Shown here: one piece after another, positions 12,171 to 23,200 of the stretch
How positions within the stretch are numbered: the stretch's first letter is position 1
Layout of the letters: every line of letters starts with the position of its first letter
Source of the DNA: Gymnothorax reevesii
Taxonomy: Eukaryota > Chordata > Actinopteri > Anguilliformes > Muraenidae
Assembly: GCA_029721435.1 (NCBI GenBank)
Contig: CM056592.1
Span: forward strand, 37,273,611 to 37,337,610
Direction: 5' to 3'
DNA: 64,000 nt
Translations under genes and position numbers: made by a program
Notes under the pieces: model-generated
Databases searched by the model: none
The model's input: the letters and a program-made list of their open reading frames with translations, nothing else
Told to the model about the DNA's origin: nothing

Positions 12171-13139
12171 ACTTGCATGGCTAAAGTATATGGGTATAAA
12201 TATCGAGTCAAAAATTTGTCAGTTGCTCTGATTGAGAATTCATTCAATGCCAGTCACAAGAGAAGACATTAATTAAGTATAGAAAATAAAATAAAAATTG
12301 TATTTTAAATAGAGTTGGGATCAGATTAACAAGCATTCTTGTACGTTTTTTGAGAATGAAAACCTAATTTTGTTTTGCCATATTAAAAAAAAACTGCTAA
12401 CTGAAGTCCATTAATTTAGGTAATGCAGTTTTTTTTATTTCATTTGGTTGCCAGAAATTCTTTGAATACTTGGAATTATTTGGGACTGCATTTTAGTATT
12501 AATGACATTTTTTTTTTTCAAAAACATAGCAGATATAACCACCCAGCAGGCATGTTCAGCATGTTAAAGTCAGACGGGCAATCGCAAACAGAAAAAAATT
12601 ATTATAACTCACCAAATCTTAGGCACCATCCACAGCTGAAAAGCTGAAAATGTAGAACCCTGCCAAGGTGGCCACAGCACAAACCCTCCCCCTGAGCGAG
12701 AGCCGCATCTATCAGATGAGCAGTGAAGAGGATTAAAAGGTTTTTACCGTTTTCTTGTCTCTCCTCTAAATGTCCAGTCGACATCAGAATACATCTACAT
12801 CAGATGGCGCATCTGGCAATCTTGAATTAAATCAATTAAACAAATGATTCATCACTGAATCTGCTGTTTTTGTAACTGCAAATGTGTGCATCCGGATATT
12901 GACTTTGGAAAGAAAGTACTTTTTGAAAAAAAATAATAACTCCCTCTGTCTGCAATTGTATTGGGACTAAAATAGAGACAGTCATAAACACAGACGTGTT
13001 TTTACTCAAACCAGCGCAGTAAATTTAAAATGACAACCCTGAATAAAAATGTATATTATTAGCTGCTACGAATTTGCCAAACGCATCAAAAAATGTGCAA
13101 CATTACAAGATCCTCGTTACTGTATTTTGTATTTACAAA
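12171..13139. other. noncoding, no recognisable feature
   Basis: AT-rich DNA with several A and T homopolymers; nothing else is seen. The stretches 10930-11885, 13625-14090 and 14490-15875 are similar. Confidence 0.45.
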
Positions 13140-13620
13140 ATGGCTCAACCCCTCTAGGGGACCAGTAGGGACTGCTGGCAGGCCAGATCAGCACCGAGCA
13201 GCCCTTCTGAAGCACCCATGCCTTTGTAATGCATGCAGAAAGCAATCTTAAATGGTCTTGTTGATACACAGCATGTATGGGCATCTCTTTAAAAGATGTT
13301 GTCTTGAAGGCAGCGTATGCTGCTCCAAAACCTCACTGTACTTTTCAGCATTAACCCTTTGAGCGCTGAATACATTTTCAAGGAATTAAAAATGTAGACG
13401 TTCTGAGCTGTTGATAACCTATCATGTGGCAACTTGTTTAAAAGAGCTCCTGTTTATAGCTGCCCATGGCACTGAAAGGGTTAATGGTACCTTAACAGTA
13501 CTTCAAAGAAGTTCCTGTTGCCAAGGATACGGACAACCCAATACTACAATTGAGCATTGCTTTTGGGCTTGTTGTTGGCAACAATCTGAAGTGTCGTTGT
13601 CCTCTTTGTTTCAAGGTATA
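13140..13620 (-). mobile_element. Tc1-like relic containing a piggyBac-like MITE
   Basis: Read on the minus strand, the DNA on both sides of 13351-13484 corresponds to one continuous Tc1 transposase segment of the AACCCCAATTCC family. TTTTGGAGCAGCATACGCTG, CATGGGTGCTTCAGAAGGGC and CTGGCCTGCCAGCAGTCCCT are recognisable. It is heavily mutated and has no termini. Confidence 0.7.
13351..13484. mobile_element. piggyBac-like MITE, 134 bp with TTAA duplication
   Basis: The element starts TTAACCCTTTGAGCGCTGAA and ends CACTGAAAGGGTTAA, so both ends are CCCTTT/AAAGGG directly inside TTAA. The host Tc1 relic has one TTAA at the matching place (ACCATTAATGCTGAA), which shows that TTAA is the duplicated target. 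TTAA targets and CCC ends are the signature of piggyBac transposition. It has no coding capacity. Confidence 0.8.
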
Positions 13621-14096
13621 CAGTGTCCATTTCTTCCAAAAATCTCTACTGACCAACTCAACTATTGATTGACACACTTCTTTTCCTCTTCTTTCGGACA
13701 GGTGAAAATTTTAGGGACACCATGGTTAGGACAGGCCACTATACTCAACCCCCTGGTGTTCACTATTTCATCGGGCTGTTTTTCCAGTGGCCATTGTGCA
13801 CGGTACAATTTTGTGTCATGAACAATAAGTTTCACCCATCCATGTTCCAGCAAGAAGTATTTCATTAAACAGAGGATAACATGTGACACAACACATGTAA
13901 TTTATCCTTTACTGTGTCCATGCGGTCATGTTTGATATGTTGGGAAAGCAGTGAGGTTTTCGAAAGCCAGACCCATATAGCACAAACGTACAATCAGACG
14001 TGCAGACCCTACATGTCTATTAGCAAAACGTGTTACTAAAATGGGCCTTGATATTCATTCTTTACAGTGTAGAGGGGGCAAACAGGATTAGCAATA

Positions 14097-14363
14097 ATTA
14101 AAAAATAGTGCGCTGTCGTGAGCGGGACCCCTCAGCCTTGAGCTTTATTGGCGGCCATATTGATTATCGGAGTGGGACACAAATCAATAGGGAGCTTCCT
14201 GTGACCACCCCCAACATACCACCAAAAAATGAGAGCATTTGGCCAAGGCATTTTTCAGCTATTGTCCGGAAACGAGAAGTTAACGGACGAACGGACAGAC
14301 TGGCGGACGCCGCGTGCCGCGACAATACCCCTCGACCAACTTTCGTCGGCTTCGGGGTAATAT
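14097..14363 (+). repeat. interspersed repeat, copy A
   Basis: It shares GACCCCTCAGCC, GGCCATATTGATTAT, CATTTGGCCAAGGC, CAGCTATTGTCCGGAAAC and ACAATACCCCTC with 34486-34737 in the same order and orientation. It ends in a GGACGAACGGACAGAC run and CGTCGGCTTCGGGGTAA. I recognise it as a widespread family, class unknown. Confidence 0.75.
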
Positions 14364-14454
14364 AAAGGAAAGATTTTGGATTTTAAACTATTGGCACATC
14401 GGCCCCTGGGCACTTAAATGAGGATGTTGAGTCATATTCTTTCTAATAGTAGAC

Positions 14455-14487
14455 GTGTGTGTATGCGCGTGTGTGTGTGTGCGTGCG
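14455..14487. repeat. GT-rich microsatellite
   Basis: Interrupted GT repeats with GC substitutions. A second, shorter GT run lies at 35106-35128. Confidence 0.85.
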
Positions 14488-15879
14488 GCATGAAAATAAT
14501 CATGATTTTTGAAATACTTCTGTTCACGTTGACATGATCACCATTGATCATGATTATATGCTTCATTTCTCATTTCGTGTCTGCTGTAAGATGCATAAAT
14601 TCTTTCAGACCATTTGAAGACCATAGACCATATAAAATGTAAATTTTGAGAAAATTTAGGCAGTGGACTTACGTAACCATCATGTTTTCTTATCCTTACC
14701 TCATGGCGATTGAAAATGTGACTAACTTTCAGCAGGCAGCTCTTCAGTTTCATTATCTCATTTGTTTGTGACTGATGCAGACTCACTGTTTCCCAGAGAT
14801 CGTGGTTTTCCACACACATGAATCCTCTCCACAAATGCAATGGGAAAATACTTCCAGGTCATGGACAATAAGCTTATCTGTGTCATCACATCGACTTTAC
14901 AAACCAGTCATTTAAAATAAATCAATGTGATTTTCCAATGTGCAACCATTCAGAAAAGTGCAAGGAGGAGGCGTTTCTAGCTGGATGCAATGGGGTGGGG
15001 TGAGTCATATATCCAAAATAAATGCAGGTTTTAAAACATGATAACCCACCAGCCAATGACAAAAGCATAAAGAGGGCGAAACCTCGTCCATCTTTCGATG
15101 CTACTTTTTTCTAATAAAAGAAATGAAAAAAACGCACGATTGTGGACCCCTTTCCATTTTGAAGCTGATTCCAAAAAGGCCTGAGACATTGATTTGTTTG
15201 ACCACGATACACTTGTGTGTCCATCCAAGATGCCTCAGAGCCCAAATAAGTCTGGACACCATGAACATTAAACTTCCTTTTGGTGCCATAAAGTTTTAAC
15301 TGGCCTCTGTGAAAGTATGTGTTGATGTACTTGATAAAGGTGGGCACAGAGGGGTAAAATCCAAGAGTCAGAAAGTAAAAGTCCTGCCAGGTTTTTCTCC
15401 CTCCCGCAGAATGAGCTGATCACTCATATCGGCTCCTGTCAGAAGTAAATCCAGGTGGTTGGAATAAACTTCTGGGGAGGATTTCTTTACTTCCTTTCAT
15501 TTGTAGATAAATTATGGTTCTTGATGCAGGAGTTGTCTGAGTGATTGAAAAGTTCAGGTGCTAAGTTTAGGCTTGAGCCTGTCTTTTTACGCACAGAAAT
15601 ACCTCCCAGATTCTTTAAATCCTTTAATCGTGTTATGAGCTCTAGAGGACGAAATATCTAAATCTATTCTAGCCTTTCTGTCAGGAACACTTATCAAACG
15701 TTTGAATTATTCCCGCACTTGTCTCTGGGCAGATTGACAATCCTCAGCCCATCTTTGCTTCTGAAGGATGAGGAATCAATAAAAAAAAATTACAAATCAA
15801 TAAAATCAAGGTGAACAGACAATACATTAGACATCTTGTCTTCATGCTGTCTGTGTTAAGGACCAAGAAGTAGGACATT

Positions 15880-16400
15880 CAGGAAAACAGGAGATTTAAA
15901 TAAGAACTGGGCTTTATTTATCCAAAAATTAAAACTTAATCAAAAATCAAGAATTTTACTATTAGGCCCATAAACGAGATCAACAAACCATAACTCAATA
16001 CACTGACTACTAAACCAGATCTGACCAAACACAGGATGCCACAGGAGGGAACATATATAGTGACTTGGCCAAACCAAATAACACATTAGGGGGTCAACAT
16101 AATTAACATCAACTGTTACTAATACAAGGAAAACTAGCCAAATCCCAAATCCCCCCCGTAAAATTTGCAGCAATGGTTGAGTCCAATCAAGTGTCTCCAG
16201 CAACAGTTCTCCACAATCAGCCACACCTCTTACCTCACGAGGTAAGGGCCTCCTAACAGCACAGTAACTCAAACAAAGAAAGGAATGATTAATATTACAA
16301 ATTATTGCTTTCCTAACCTTACACTGTAAAAAATGTGTGCATTCCATATTAGACAATATATGGTTAAAGCAAACAAACTGATTCCAAATCACACAAAGGG
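15880..16400 (-). repeat. LTR-like remnant on the minus strand
   Basis: Read on the minus strand, a GAGGTGTGGCTGATTG segment is followed by TCACTATATATGTTCC (TATA-like) and then GATAAATAAAGCCCAGTTCT, a polyadenylation-like signal. A long open frame across it has no recognisable domain and is probably chance. Confidence 0.28.
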
Positions 16401-16444
16401 TAATGTTAGTTGTTTAGGTGCATTTGACAGCAAATGAAATAAGC

Positions 16445-16657
16445 CTGTGCAAGTAAAGGCTGGATCCCACTGGGCTACGATAGTTTGAGACTGTTTGCAG
16501 ACTTGAAATTGGCGACTGTTTCAAGACAAAGTAAAGAGTTGCAGTCCTACTGAACAGACTTGTCTTGGCATCTACTTTCGTGTCTGATGTTGTCAAGATG
16601 GCATTACAGACTGCATATGCACAAAATGGATGTGAATTATTCAAAAAGTCTTCACTA
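16445..16657. repeat. repeat flanking copy 2, left side
   Basis: This segment has GACTGTTTGCAGACTTG and TTGGCGACTGTTTCAAGAC, related in inverse to the GTCGCCAACAA and CAGTCACAAATGTCGCCA units at 19995-20255. The large element at 16658-19984 may have inserted into a repeat of this type. Confidence 0.35.
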
Positions 16658-17250
16658 TGGGCTCTAATTTCTTGGCACAACGCAGTGTGGCATAGTGTGG
16701 TGCAGCCCACGCAGTGGTAATTTCGTCCGGCGCAGCCCACGCAGTGGTAATTTCGTGCAGTGCAACACCATGCGCAGCCACTTTGGCGACTTGGTAGACG
16801 GACGTGCACCGAGATGGGTGTGGCGGCGTAGTAGGGGGAGATGTCACTTATAAATCATGACGCAGTGACAATTTCGTGGAAAAAGGCTACGCCGAAGAGT
16901 GCGCAGAGAGCTCGCCAGCTCCAACCTGGTTTACTCTCTCTGCAGTGGTAATTTGGCTGACCGGCGCACAGCGCGCACATGTTGCCCAAACGTCACAGGC
17001 AGGTTTCCAGAATGTCAGGCACATTTCAATGCAAAAAATAATTACAGCAACCACTGTTTAATGTTACTATCTGAATCAGCACATAAATTATAGTATCTAT
17101 ATCGATTGTCCTGATGTCAGATCGAAGGCGGTTGGAAACTCGACCTGGCTTAATCAACGCAGCTGAATCTGTGATGCAAACTAACAACTTCACGTCTTTC
17201 TCAGCCAACCACATACTGCCGCGGCATCAGGCAGTGCATATATATATATA

Positions 17251-18856
17251 CAGTGGCGCTTGAAAGTTTGTGAACCCTTTAGAATTTTCTAGATTTCTGC
17301 ATAACTATGACCTAAAACATCATCAGATTTTTACACAAGGCCTATAAGTAGATAAAGAGAACCCAGTTAAACAAATGAGACAAAAATATTATACTTGGTC
17401 ATTTATTTATTGAGGAAAATGATCCAATATTACATATCTGTGAGGGGCAAAAGTATGTGAACCTTTGCTTTCAGTATCTGGTGTGACCCCCTTGTGCAGC
17501 AATAACTGCAACTAAACGTTTCCTGTAACTGTTGATCAGTCCTGCACATTGGCTTGGAGGAATTTTAGCCCATTCCTCAGTACAGAACAGCTTCAACTCT
17601 GGGATGTTAGTGGGTTTCCTCACATGAACTGCTCGCTTCAGGTCCTTCCACAACATTTCGATTGGATTAAGGTCAGGACTTTGACTTGGCCATTCCAAAA
17701 CATTAACTTTACTCTTCTTTAACCATTCTTTGGTAGAACGACTTGTGTGCTTAGGGTTGCTGTCTTGCTGCATGACCCACCTTCTCTTGAGATTCAGTTC
17801 ATGGACAGATGTCCTGACATTTTCCTTTAGAATTTTCAGGTATAATTCAGAATTCAATTTTCTTTCAATGATGGCAAGCTGTCCTGGCCCAGACGCAGCA
17901 AAACAGGCCCAAACCATGATACTACCACCACCATGTTTCACAGATGGGATAATGTTCTTATGCTGGAATGCAGTGTTTTCCTTTCTCCAAACATAACACT
18001 TCTCATTTAAACCAAAAAGTTCTATTTTGGTCACATCTGTCCACAAAACATTTTTCCAATAGCCTTCTGGTTTTTTCACGTGATCTTTAGCAAACTGCAG
18101 ATGAGCAGCAATGATGAGCAGGAGAGCAGTGGCTTTCTCCTTGCAACCCTGCCATGCACGCCATTGTTGTTCAGTGTTCTGTTGATGGTGGACTCATGAA
18201 CATTAACATTAGCCAGTGTGAGCCAGGCCTTCAGTTGCTTAGAAGTTACCCTGGGGTCCTTTGTGACCTCGCCGACTATTACACAACTTGCTCTTGGAGT
18301 GATCTTTGTTGGTTGACAACTCCTGGGGAGGGTAACAATGGTCTTGAATTTCCTCCATTTGTATACAATCTGTCTGACTGTGGACTGGTGGAGTCCAAAC
18401 TCTTTAGAGATGGTTTTGTAACCTTTTCCAGCCTGATGAGCATCAACAACGCTTTTTCTGAGGTCCTCAGAAATCTCCTTCGTTCGTGCCATGATACACT
18501 TCCACAAACATGTGTTGTGAAGATCAGACTATGATAAATCCCTGATCTTTAAATAAAACAGGGTGCCCACTCACACCTGATGGTCATCCCATTGATTGAA
18601 AACACCGGACTCTAATTTCACCTTCAAATGAATCACTAATCCTAGAGGTTCACATACTTTTGCCCCTCACAGATATGTAATATTGGACCATTTTCCTCAA
18701 TAAATAAATAACCAAGTATAATATTTTTGTCTCATTTGTTTAACTAGGTTTTCTTTATCTACTTTCAGGACTTGTGTGAAAATCTGATGATGTTTTAGGC
18801 CATATTTATGCAGAAATATAGAAAATTTTAAAGGGTTCACAAACTTTCAAGCGCCA

Positions 18857-18859
<3 letters not shown>
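17251..18859 (-). mobile_element. Tc1-like DNA transposon with about 210-bp terminal repeats
   Basis: Both ends begin CAGTGGCGCTTGAAAGTTTG and stay nearly identical in inverted orientation for about 210 bp (17251-17462 against 18648-18859). The element sits inside a TA dinucleotide run, as expected for Tc1 target choice. It interrupts the larger repeat at 16658-19984. Confidence 0.92.
17471..18492 (-). pseudogene. Tc1-like transposase, frameshifted
   Basis: The first part (MARTKEISEDLRKSVVDAH, 18492 down to about 18100) carries the paired-type helix-turn-helix (KGYKTISKEFGLHQSTVRQI) and a GRVARRKP stretch. The second part, in another frame down to 17471, carries the catalytic core: D in WTDVTK, D in QQDSNPKHTS and E in NPIEMLW, ending GGHTRY. 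The frame shift falls near 18100, inside a stretch that normally reads through from KPLLS to a conserved AxxLxFAKDH segment. The protein is therefore broken, although all three catalytic acids survive. Confidence 0.9.

Positions 18860-18904
<45 letters not shown>
18860..18904. repeat. TA dinucleotide microsatellite
   Basis: A run of TA directly right of the Tc1 element; a shorter one lies at 17240-17250 on its left, so the element landed inside one run. Confidence 0.93.
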
Positions 18905-18906
<2 letters not shown>

Positions 18907-18932
18907 ATAATGCTTGCGTTCTATGCTCAGTA

Positions 18933-19096
18933 AAGCCGCTTGCTCACTGGACCCGAAGCAAATTTTTCGCATGACTGATTACATTCAAAGTCAATGCAAA
19001 GATACGAATACAAGCGGGTATTCACGTCTTTGCAATGACTTTGAATGTAATCTGTCGTACGAAAAATTCATTTTGTGTCCAGTGTGCAAGCGGCTT
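18933..19096. mobile_element. palindromic MITE, 164 bp
   Basis: The ends AAGCCGCTTGCTCACTGGAC and GTCCAGTGTGCAAGCGGCTT are inverted copies, and the inner GATTACATTCAAAGTCAATG also occurs inverted. The sequence can fold into one hairpin with a short loop around AATACAAGCGGGTATTC. It may be hAT-like, but the superfamily is not certain. Confidence 0.72.
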
Positions 19097-19486
19097 AATA
19101 CTATTATTGTCACGTAGGTTTTATTGTTTTTAGTGGGGGAAAGGAATACAGCCTGATTGCTATGATCTCGTACTGAGTTAAGATCACATATTAAAAATAA
19201 ATGTGTAACGTATCTTGCATTTTTGTCCGTGCATGTTAATCCCAAAATTTTAAGCAGTAACAGAGTGTAATAATAGGAACACGCTATCCATCGTTTCTCT
19301 TCCCAATGATGCAGGCAGAAGAAATAAATGAGCAACCGTCGTATTTCATTCCAACTTCATAAGGTTGAATGATGTGACGTAGTTTTGTTTTGAAATTTCA
19401 TACAAGTTCGCTAATGATAATAATTTGCGAATGCCCTAGCTAGCCAGCTAACTCATATTCGTAATGCTTAATATAGATGTAAGCGG

Positions 19487-19634
19487 TAGTGTTGTAGTGC
19501 TCAAGACCGGTCTTGGTCTCGAGACCAGTCTCAAGACCACTTTTACATGGTCTTGGTCTTGTCTTGGTCTTGCTACCCTTTGGTCTCGGTAGTGTCTTGG
19601 TCTCGGCTAAGGCGACCTTGACTACATCACTTGT
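19487..19634. mobile_element. MITE-like insertion rich in GGTCTTGG/GAGACC
   Basis: A block between GTGTTGTAGTGC and CTACATCACTTG is absent from copy 1. It is full of short alternations of CAAGACC, GGTCTTGGTC and GAGACC. The ends AGTGTTGTAG and CTACATCACT are near-inverted. I recognise this composition from a common fish repeat. Confidence 0.65.
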
Positions 19635-19994
19635 AATCGGTGCAGAAAACATGTCTGAAGCAGCAAAGTAAAATGCAACATTAACGCATCATGCAGATAT
19701 AGGTCAGAGGCTTCTATATTCCAACACATTAACGGTGAGGAGAGGAGCTCATTTGATTGGTGAAGATTTGACTCGGCTGTGTTAAACCCAAACACGCCTT
19801 CTCTCCTCCCTCTTTTCCACTTGCGCTGGCAGGGGGGACAGTGGTGGGACAGAGGAGTACTTGCGCCAGGCTGCACCGAGCACGAAATTGCAAAATACGC
19901 CTGGATACACTCCGTTGGCGCAGCGCTCCCCACATTCGCCGTGCCTTCGACGCGCCTGCGCCTGGTCAACGAATTCAGAGCGCAATGTCTTATA

Positions 19995-20255
19995 GATGTC
20001 TGAAGAAATTCTGCTGGCTACTTTGCGATTGTTTCCTGAGTTTTTGCCTTCTTATTTTCAAGACATTCTGCAGACAATTTGGCACAAATTTCAAAACCTT
20101 GGTGATCACAGTTGTCGCCAACAAATTTTTGAACACGTTCAAAATTCCCGCGACAACATGACAACCTTCACGAATACACATTCTGCAGACTTTCTGCTGA
20201 CATTCTGCAGCATGACAGTCACAAATGTCGCCATACAGTCACAACCCTAATGGCA
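19995..20255. repeat. repeat flanking copy 2, right side
   Basis: It holds several TTCTGCAGAC, CATTCTGCAG and ATGTCGCCATACAGTCAC units, weakly similar in inverse to 16445-16657. It looks like one half of an interrupted repeat. Confidence 0.35.
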
Positions 20256-20259
20256 TACA

Positions 20260-23200
20260 GGCTTAACAAAGTAATGAAATTATACTGAAACTGATGTGTC
20301 GAGGAAGTGTCTATTATGAGGGAATGTCTGGCTTTGGCCAGCACAGTCTGAAATGAAATACAAGTCAAAGCAAATTTATAAATATCTGCTTTCTGTTTTT
20401 ATGTGCGTTTCCCATTTCCTTCCAACTTTTTTTCTGAGTAGGGGTTGTATAAAGCAGTCAGCAGTAAACCTTCACCAAATAAAACCTAGGCTTTTATCCA
20501 CTTAGTTCAGGCTAAAATAACCCCACTGTAAAACTGTAGTCATGCATCAGCCCTAAAAGGCAAAAAGAAAAGAGAATGCAGTCAGTGTTGACAAAAACAT
20601 AAGTTTGTCACATTCAGTTCTTTTCTTGAATGCGCAAAATATTATTTTGGCCAATATTGCCCACAAAAAAAAGTCACCTTGCCCCTTAGGGCTTCCGTAA
20701 AAGACAGATATCGCTTTAAAACAATCCAACGTTAAAGATTATTCCCATATAAGTATTATATATATAAGTATATTTCTGTTGACCGCGGTGCAATGGGCAA
20801 AAACAGTGGGAGAAGACAGTCAATTTCTGTCGATGAAAAGGTTTAGAAGGAGCCGGCCTGAGAGAAACATGCCTAGGCAAAGAGAGATTAATTTTCATTC
20901 AGCGCATGAGAAAACACTATCAAATAAGAAAACTCTGGAACTATTGTATCATTTTACGCTCTCACTAGGTCAATATACAATTTCTTCTAAGCACTGTGAT
21001 TTCTTTCTAAACCTAGGTTACCTTCTTATCTGCCACAATTCAAGTGGGACATTTCAACCGTAAAAAAATAAGAGCCGTTATGGTTTGAAAAGCTTCTTCA
21101 ATATTTTTAGGAAGCATTAGGAAATGCATGTTTTTTTATTCCTGTGGCTCTGTGATGAAATTAAAGTTCTTTTTTTTTTTGCTTTTTGCAGCACTTTTAA
21201 AATATTAAAAGTCTGCAAAAGGCTGTCATTCTTTTTAATAAGTTTGGTCCTAGAATATTCAAAGCTGAAAACAATACTTTTTCTATTCTGCTAACTCTTC
21301 TTCTCTCCTTTTCCCTGAAGATGGTGCACCGAAGACCACACATGTTCAAAATAATGGAACATTTATTTATATGTGTGCATTCATCCAAATAATGAACTCA
21401 GACATTCATTTCACTCATTATTCTCATGTGCAGGGAAATGTTGAAACCCGACTTCTAATTAATTCAAATTCCTTTTCACCGGAAAATTAACTTGCCGGCA
21501 TCAATCAATTAGCATATTCGCGTTCAAAAACATTTGATTAAAAAAGTGATGGGAAATTTACTGATAGAAACTGTGTGGTTCTAAAAAGAAAATTGTACTG
21601 CAGCTTATACAATTATTGACTTCAGTTGATGTGAATCCAATGCTTTATCCACCTTGGACAATTGATGTTCACAAACATTATTTGTTCAAATTGGATAAAT
21701 CATCGGAAACACTGTTAACTGAAGTCAATAATTGTTTTGTATTATGACCCTACTTGAAAATATAAAACAAGAGAACGGCGACAGCTCTAAAGTAAAGCTT
21801 GTCGCAGGAATGAAGCGGCACAAAATACGAACACTGTAAGGAGGTCCTGTGAGGAAGCCTTGTCTATTTTAGCCGTTTGCAGTAACCAGCGGAGCTCGCC
21901 CCGACCAATCAGGAGAGAAAAAATCCTTATGTCGTATAATAAAAAGGAATAATGACTGACAATGCATGACCCTTGGAGTTTTAATAATTTATTGAAATGT
22001 AAATAATATCAGAGTTGGAAGGAGAAGCAAAACCTGCCACGTCTGCACCGTGTTGGATCGAGCCCAAACCCAATGAAGGACTTGCAGTTGGCTGCCCACA
22101 CTCTGAGGCTGTGAAAATAGAAGAATAGGCATTTCTTCCACAGCGTGTCAAAATGACGCAAATTCCCTCCAATTTAATTAAATTCAGAGTATGACAGTAT
22201 GCTTTTAATTGAACTGGATTTCTTCTTGACACTTCAGTGGACATAATGTTTAAAAAAGGGAATCTTATTGTATGGTTAAGATACTGGACGATTGAAGTGA
22301 TCCTGCACAGATAGGGGGTTGTTTAGAGTAGGTGCAGTGGCGTGGGCTGGGAGCTGTGATCACGGCCTTAGGGCGGTTCACCTGCTCGTCGAGTCCATCT
22401 ACCATCCGATAAAGACAGAAAACAGCCGTTCTGGCTCTAATGCTGACCAAAGCTCTTAATGATGAGCTGTCATATGCCTTAGCCAAATAAAGACTGCACC
22501 AGGGAGGTCAAGTGTACGCATTTTCATAAATTATCAGAATACAGACACGGAGTAATTGTGTGTCGGGCAGCTCTCTTCTATTCAACAAAACACAAATGGG
22601 ATATGTATGGGATTAGGGATTTAACAACATTTAAGCAAAGCGCTGAAACTAAGCGTGAAACAACAGGAATTATATGATACAAATTATCACTTATTTCTCG
22701 CAAGGGGGGACAGGAGGGAGACTGGATTTTATGGTGGCTACTAGCTCAGAGGGCATGACCTCCCTTCTTTGAAAGAAACATTGGTATTGGCTGAGGGAGT
22801 CGATCAGGAGCAGAGCAGTCGGTTACAGAGGGCACATGGGTAATTGGGTTCTATAACAAATAAGACTCACGCTAGTGTCCAGGAGACCTGAAGTTAAGCA
22901 CCACTGTCAGTCTCCGGCAATGGAATGTAGCGACTGATAATCTGTAACCTGGAATAACCGGAGCAGCAATCTGGAGCTACGCTAAATTCCACGATTGCAG
23001 GTGATTGCGGAACGAGATGCTGGTGCTTCAGGAGCCTGATTAATGCAGCAGCATTCTTATTAATGAGTCTTTGAGGTTGTGAACAGGAAGTGAGGGCTGC
23101 AGCCCAGCCCAGTGGAGATGGAGAACTGAAGGCAACCAAGTTGCAGCACGACAGCAACGGGGAACTGTTTGTTCCCCATTCCTCTTTATCAGCTTAATTT

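Larger units (their letters stand above)
16658..19984 (-). mobile_element. large non-autonomous DNA transposon, copy 2 (inverted)
   Basis: This is the inverted partner of 6010-8088, starting TGGGCTCTAATTTC. It is enlarged by a Tc1 element (17251-18859), contains a palindromic MITE at 18933-19096, and gained another small MITE near 19487-19634. Without the Tc1 element it is about 1.7 kb. The subterminal unit GCAGCCCACGCAGTGGTAAT is duplicated in tandem at 16706-16756. Confidence 0.78.

Noticed and set aside
15940..16392. A 150-codon minus-strand open frame, hydrophobic
   Set aside because: It overlaps an LTR-like, T-rich stretch with a TATA box and poly(A) signal; the hydrophobicity follows from T-rich composition.
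22894..23157. An 87-codon minus-strand frame in the repeat-poor block
   Set aside because: No family resemblance and no splice sites; kept only as possible conserved noncoding DNA.
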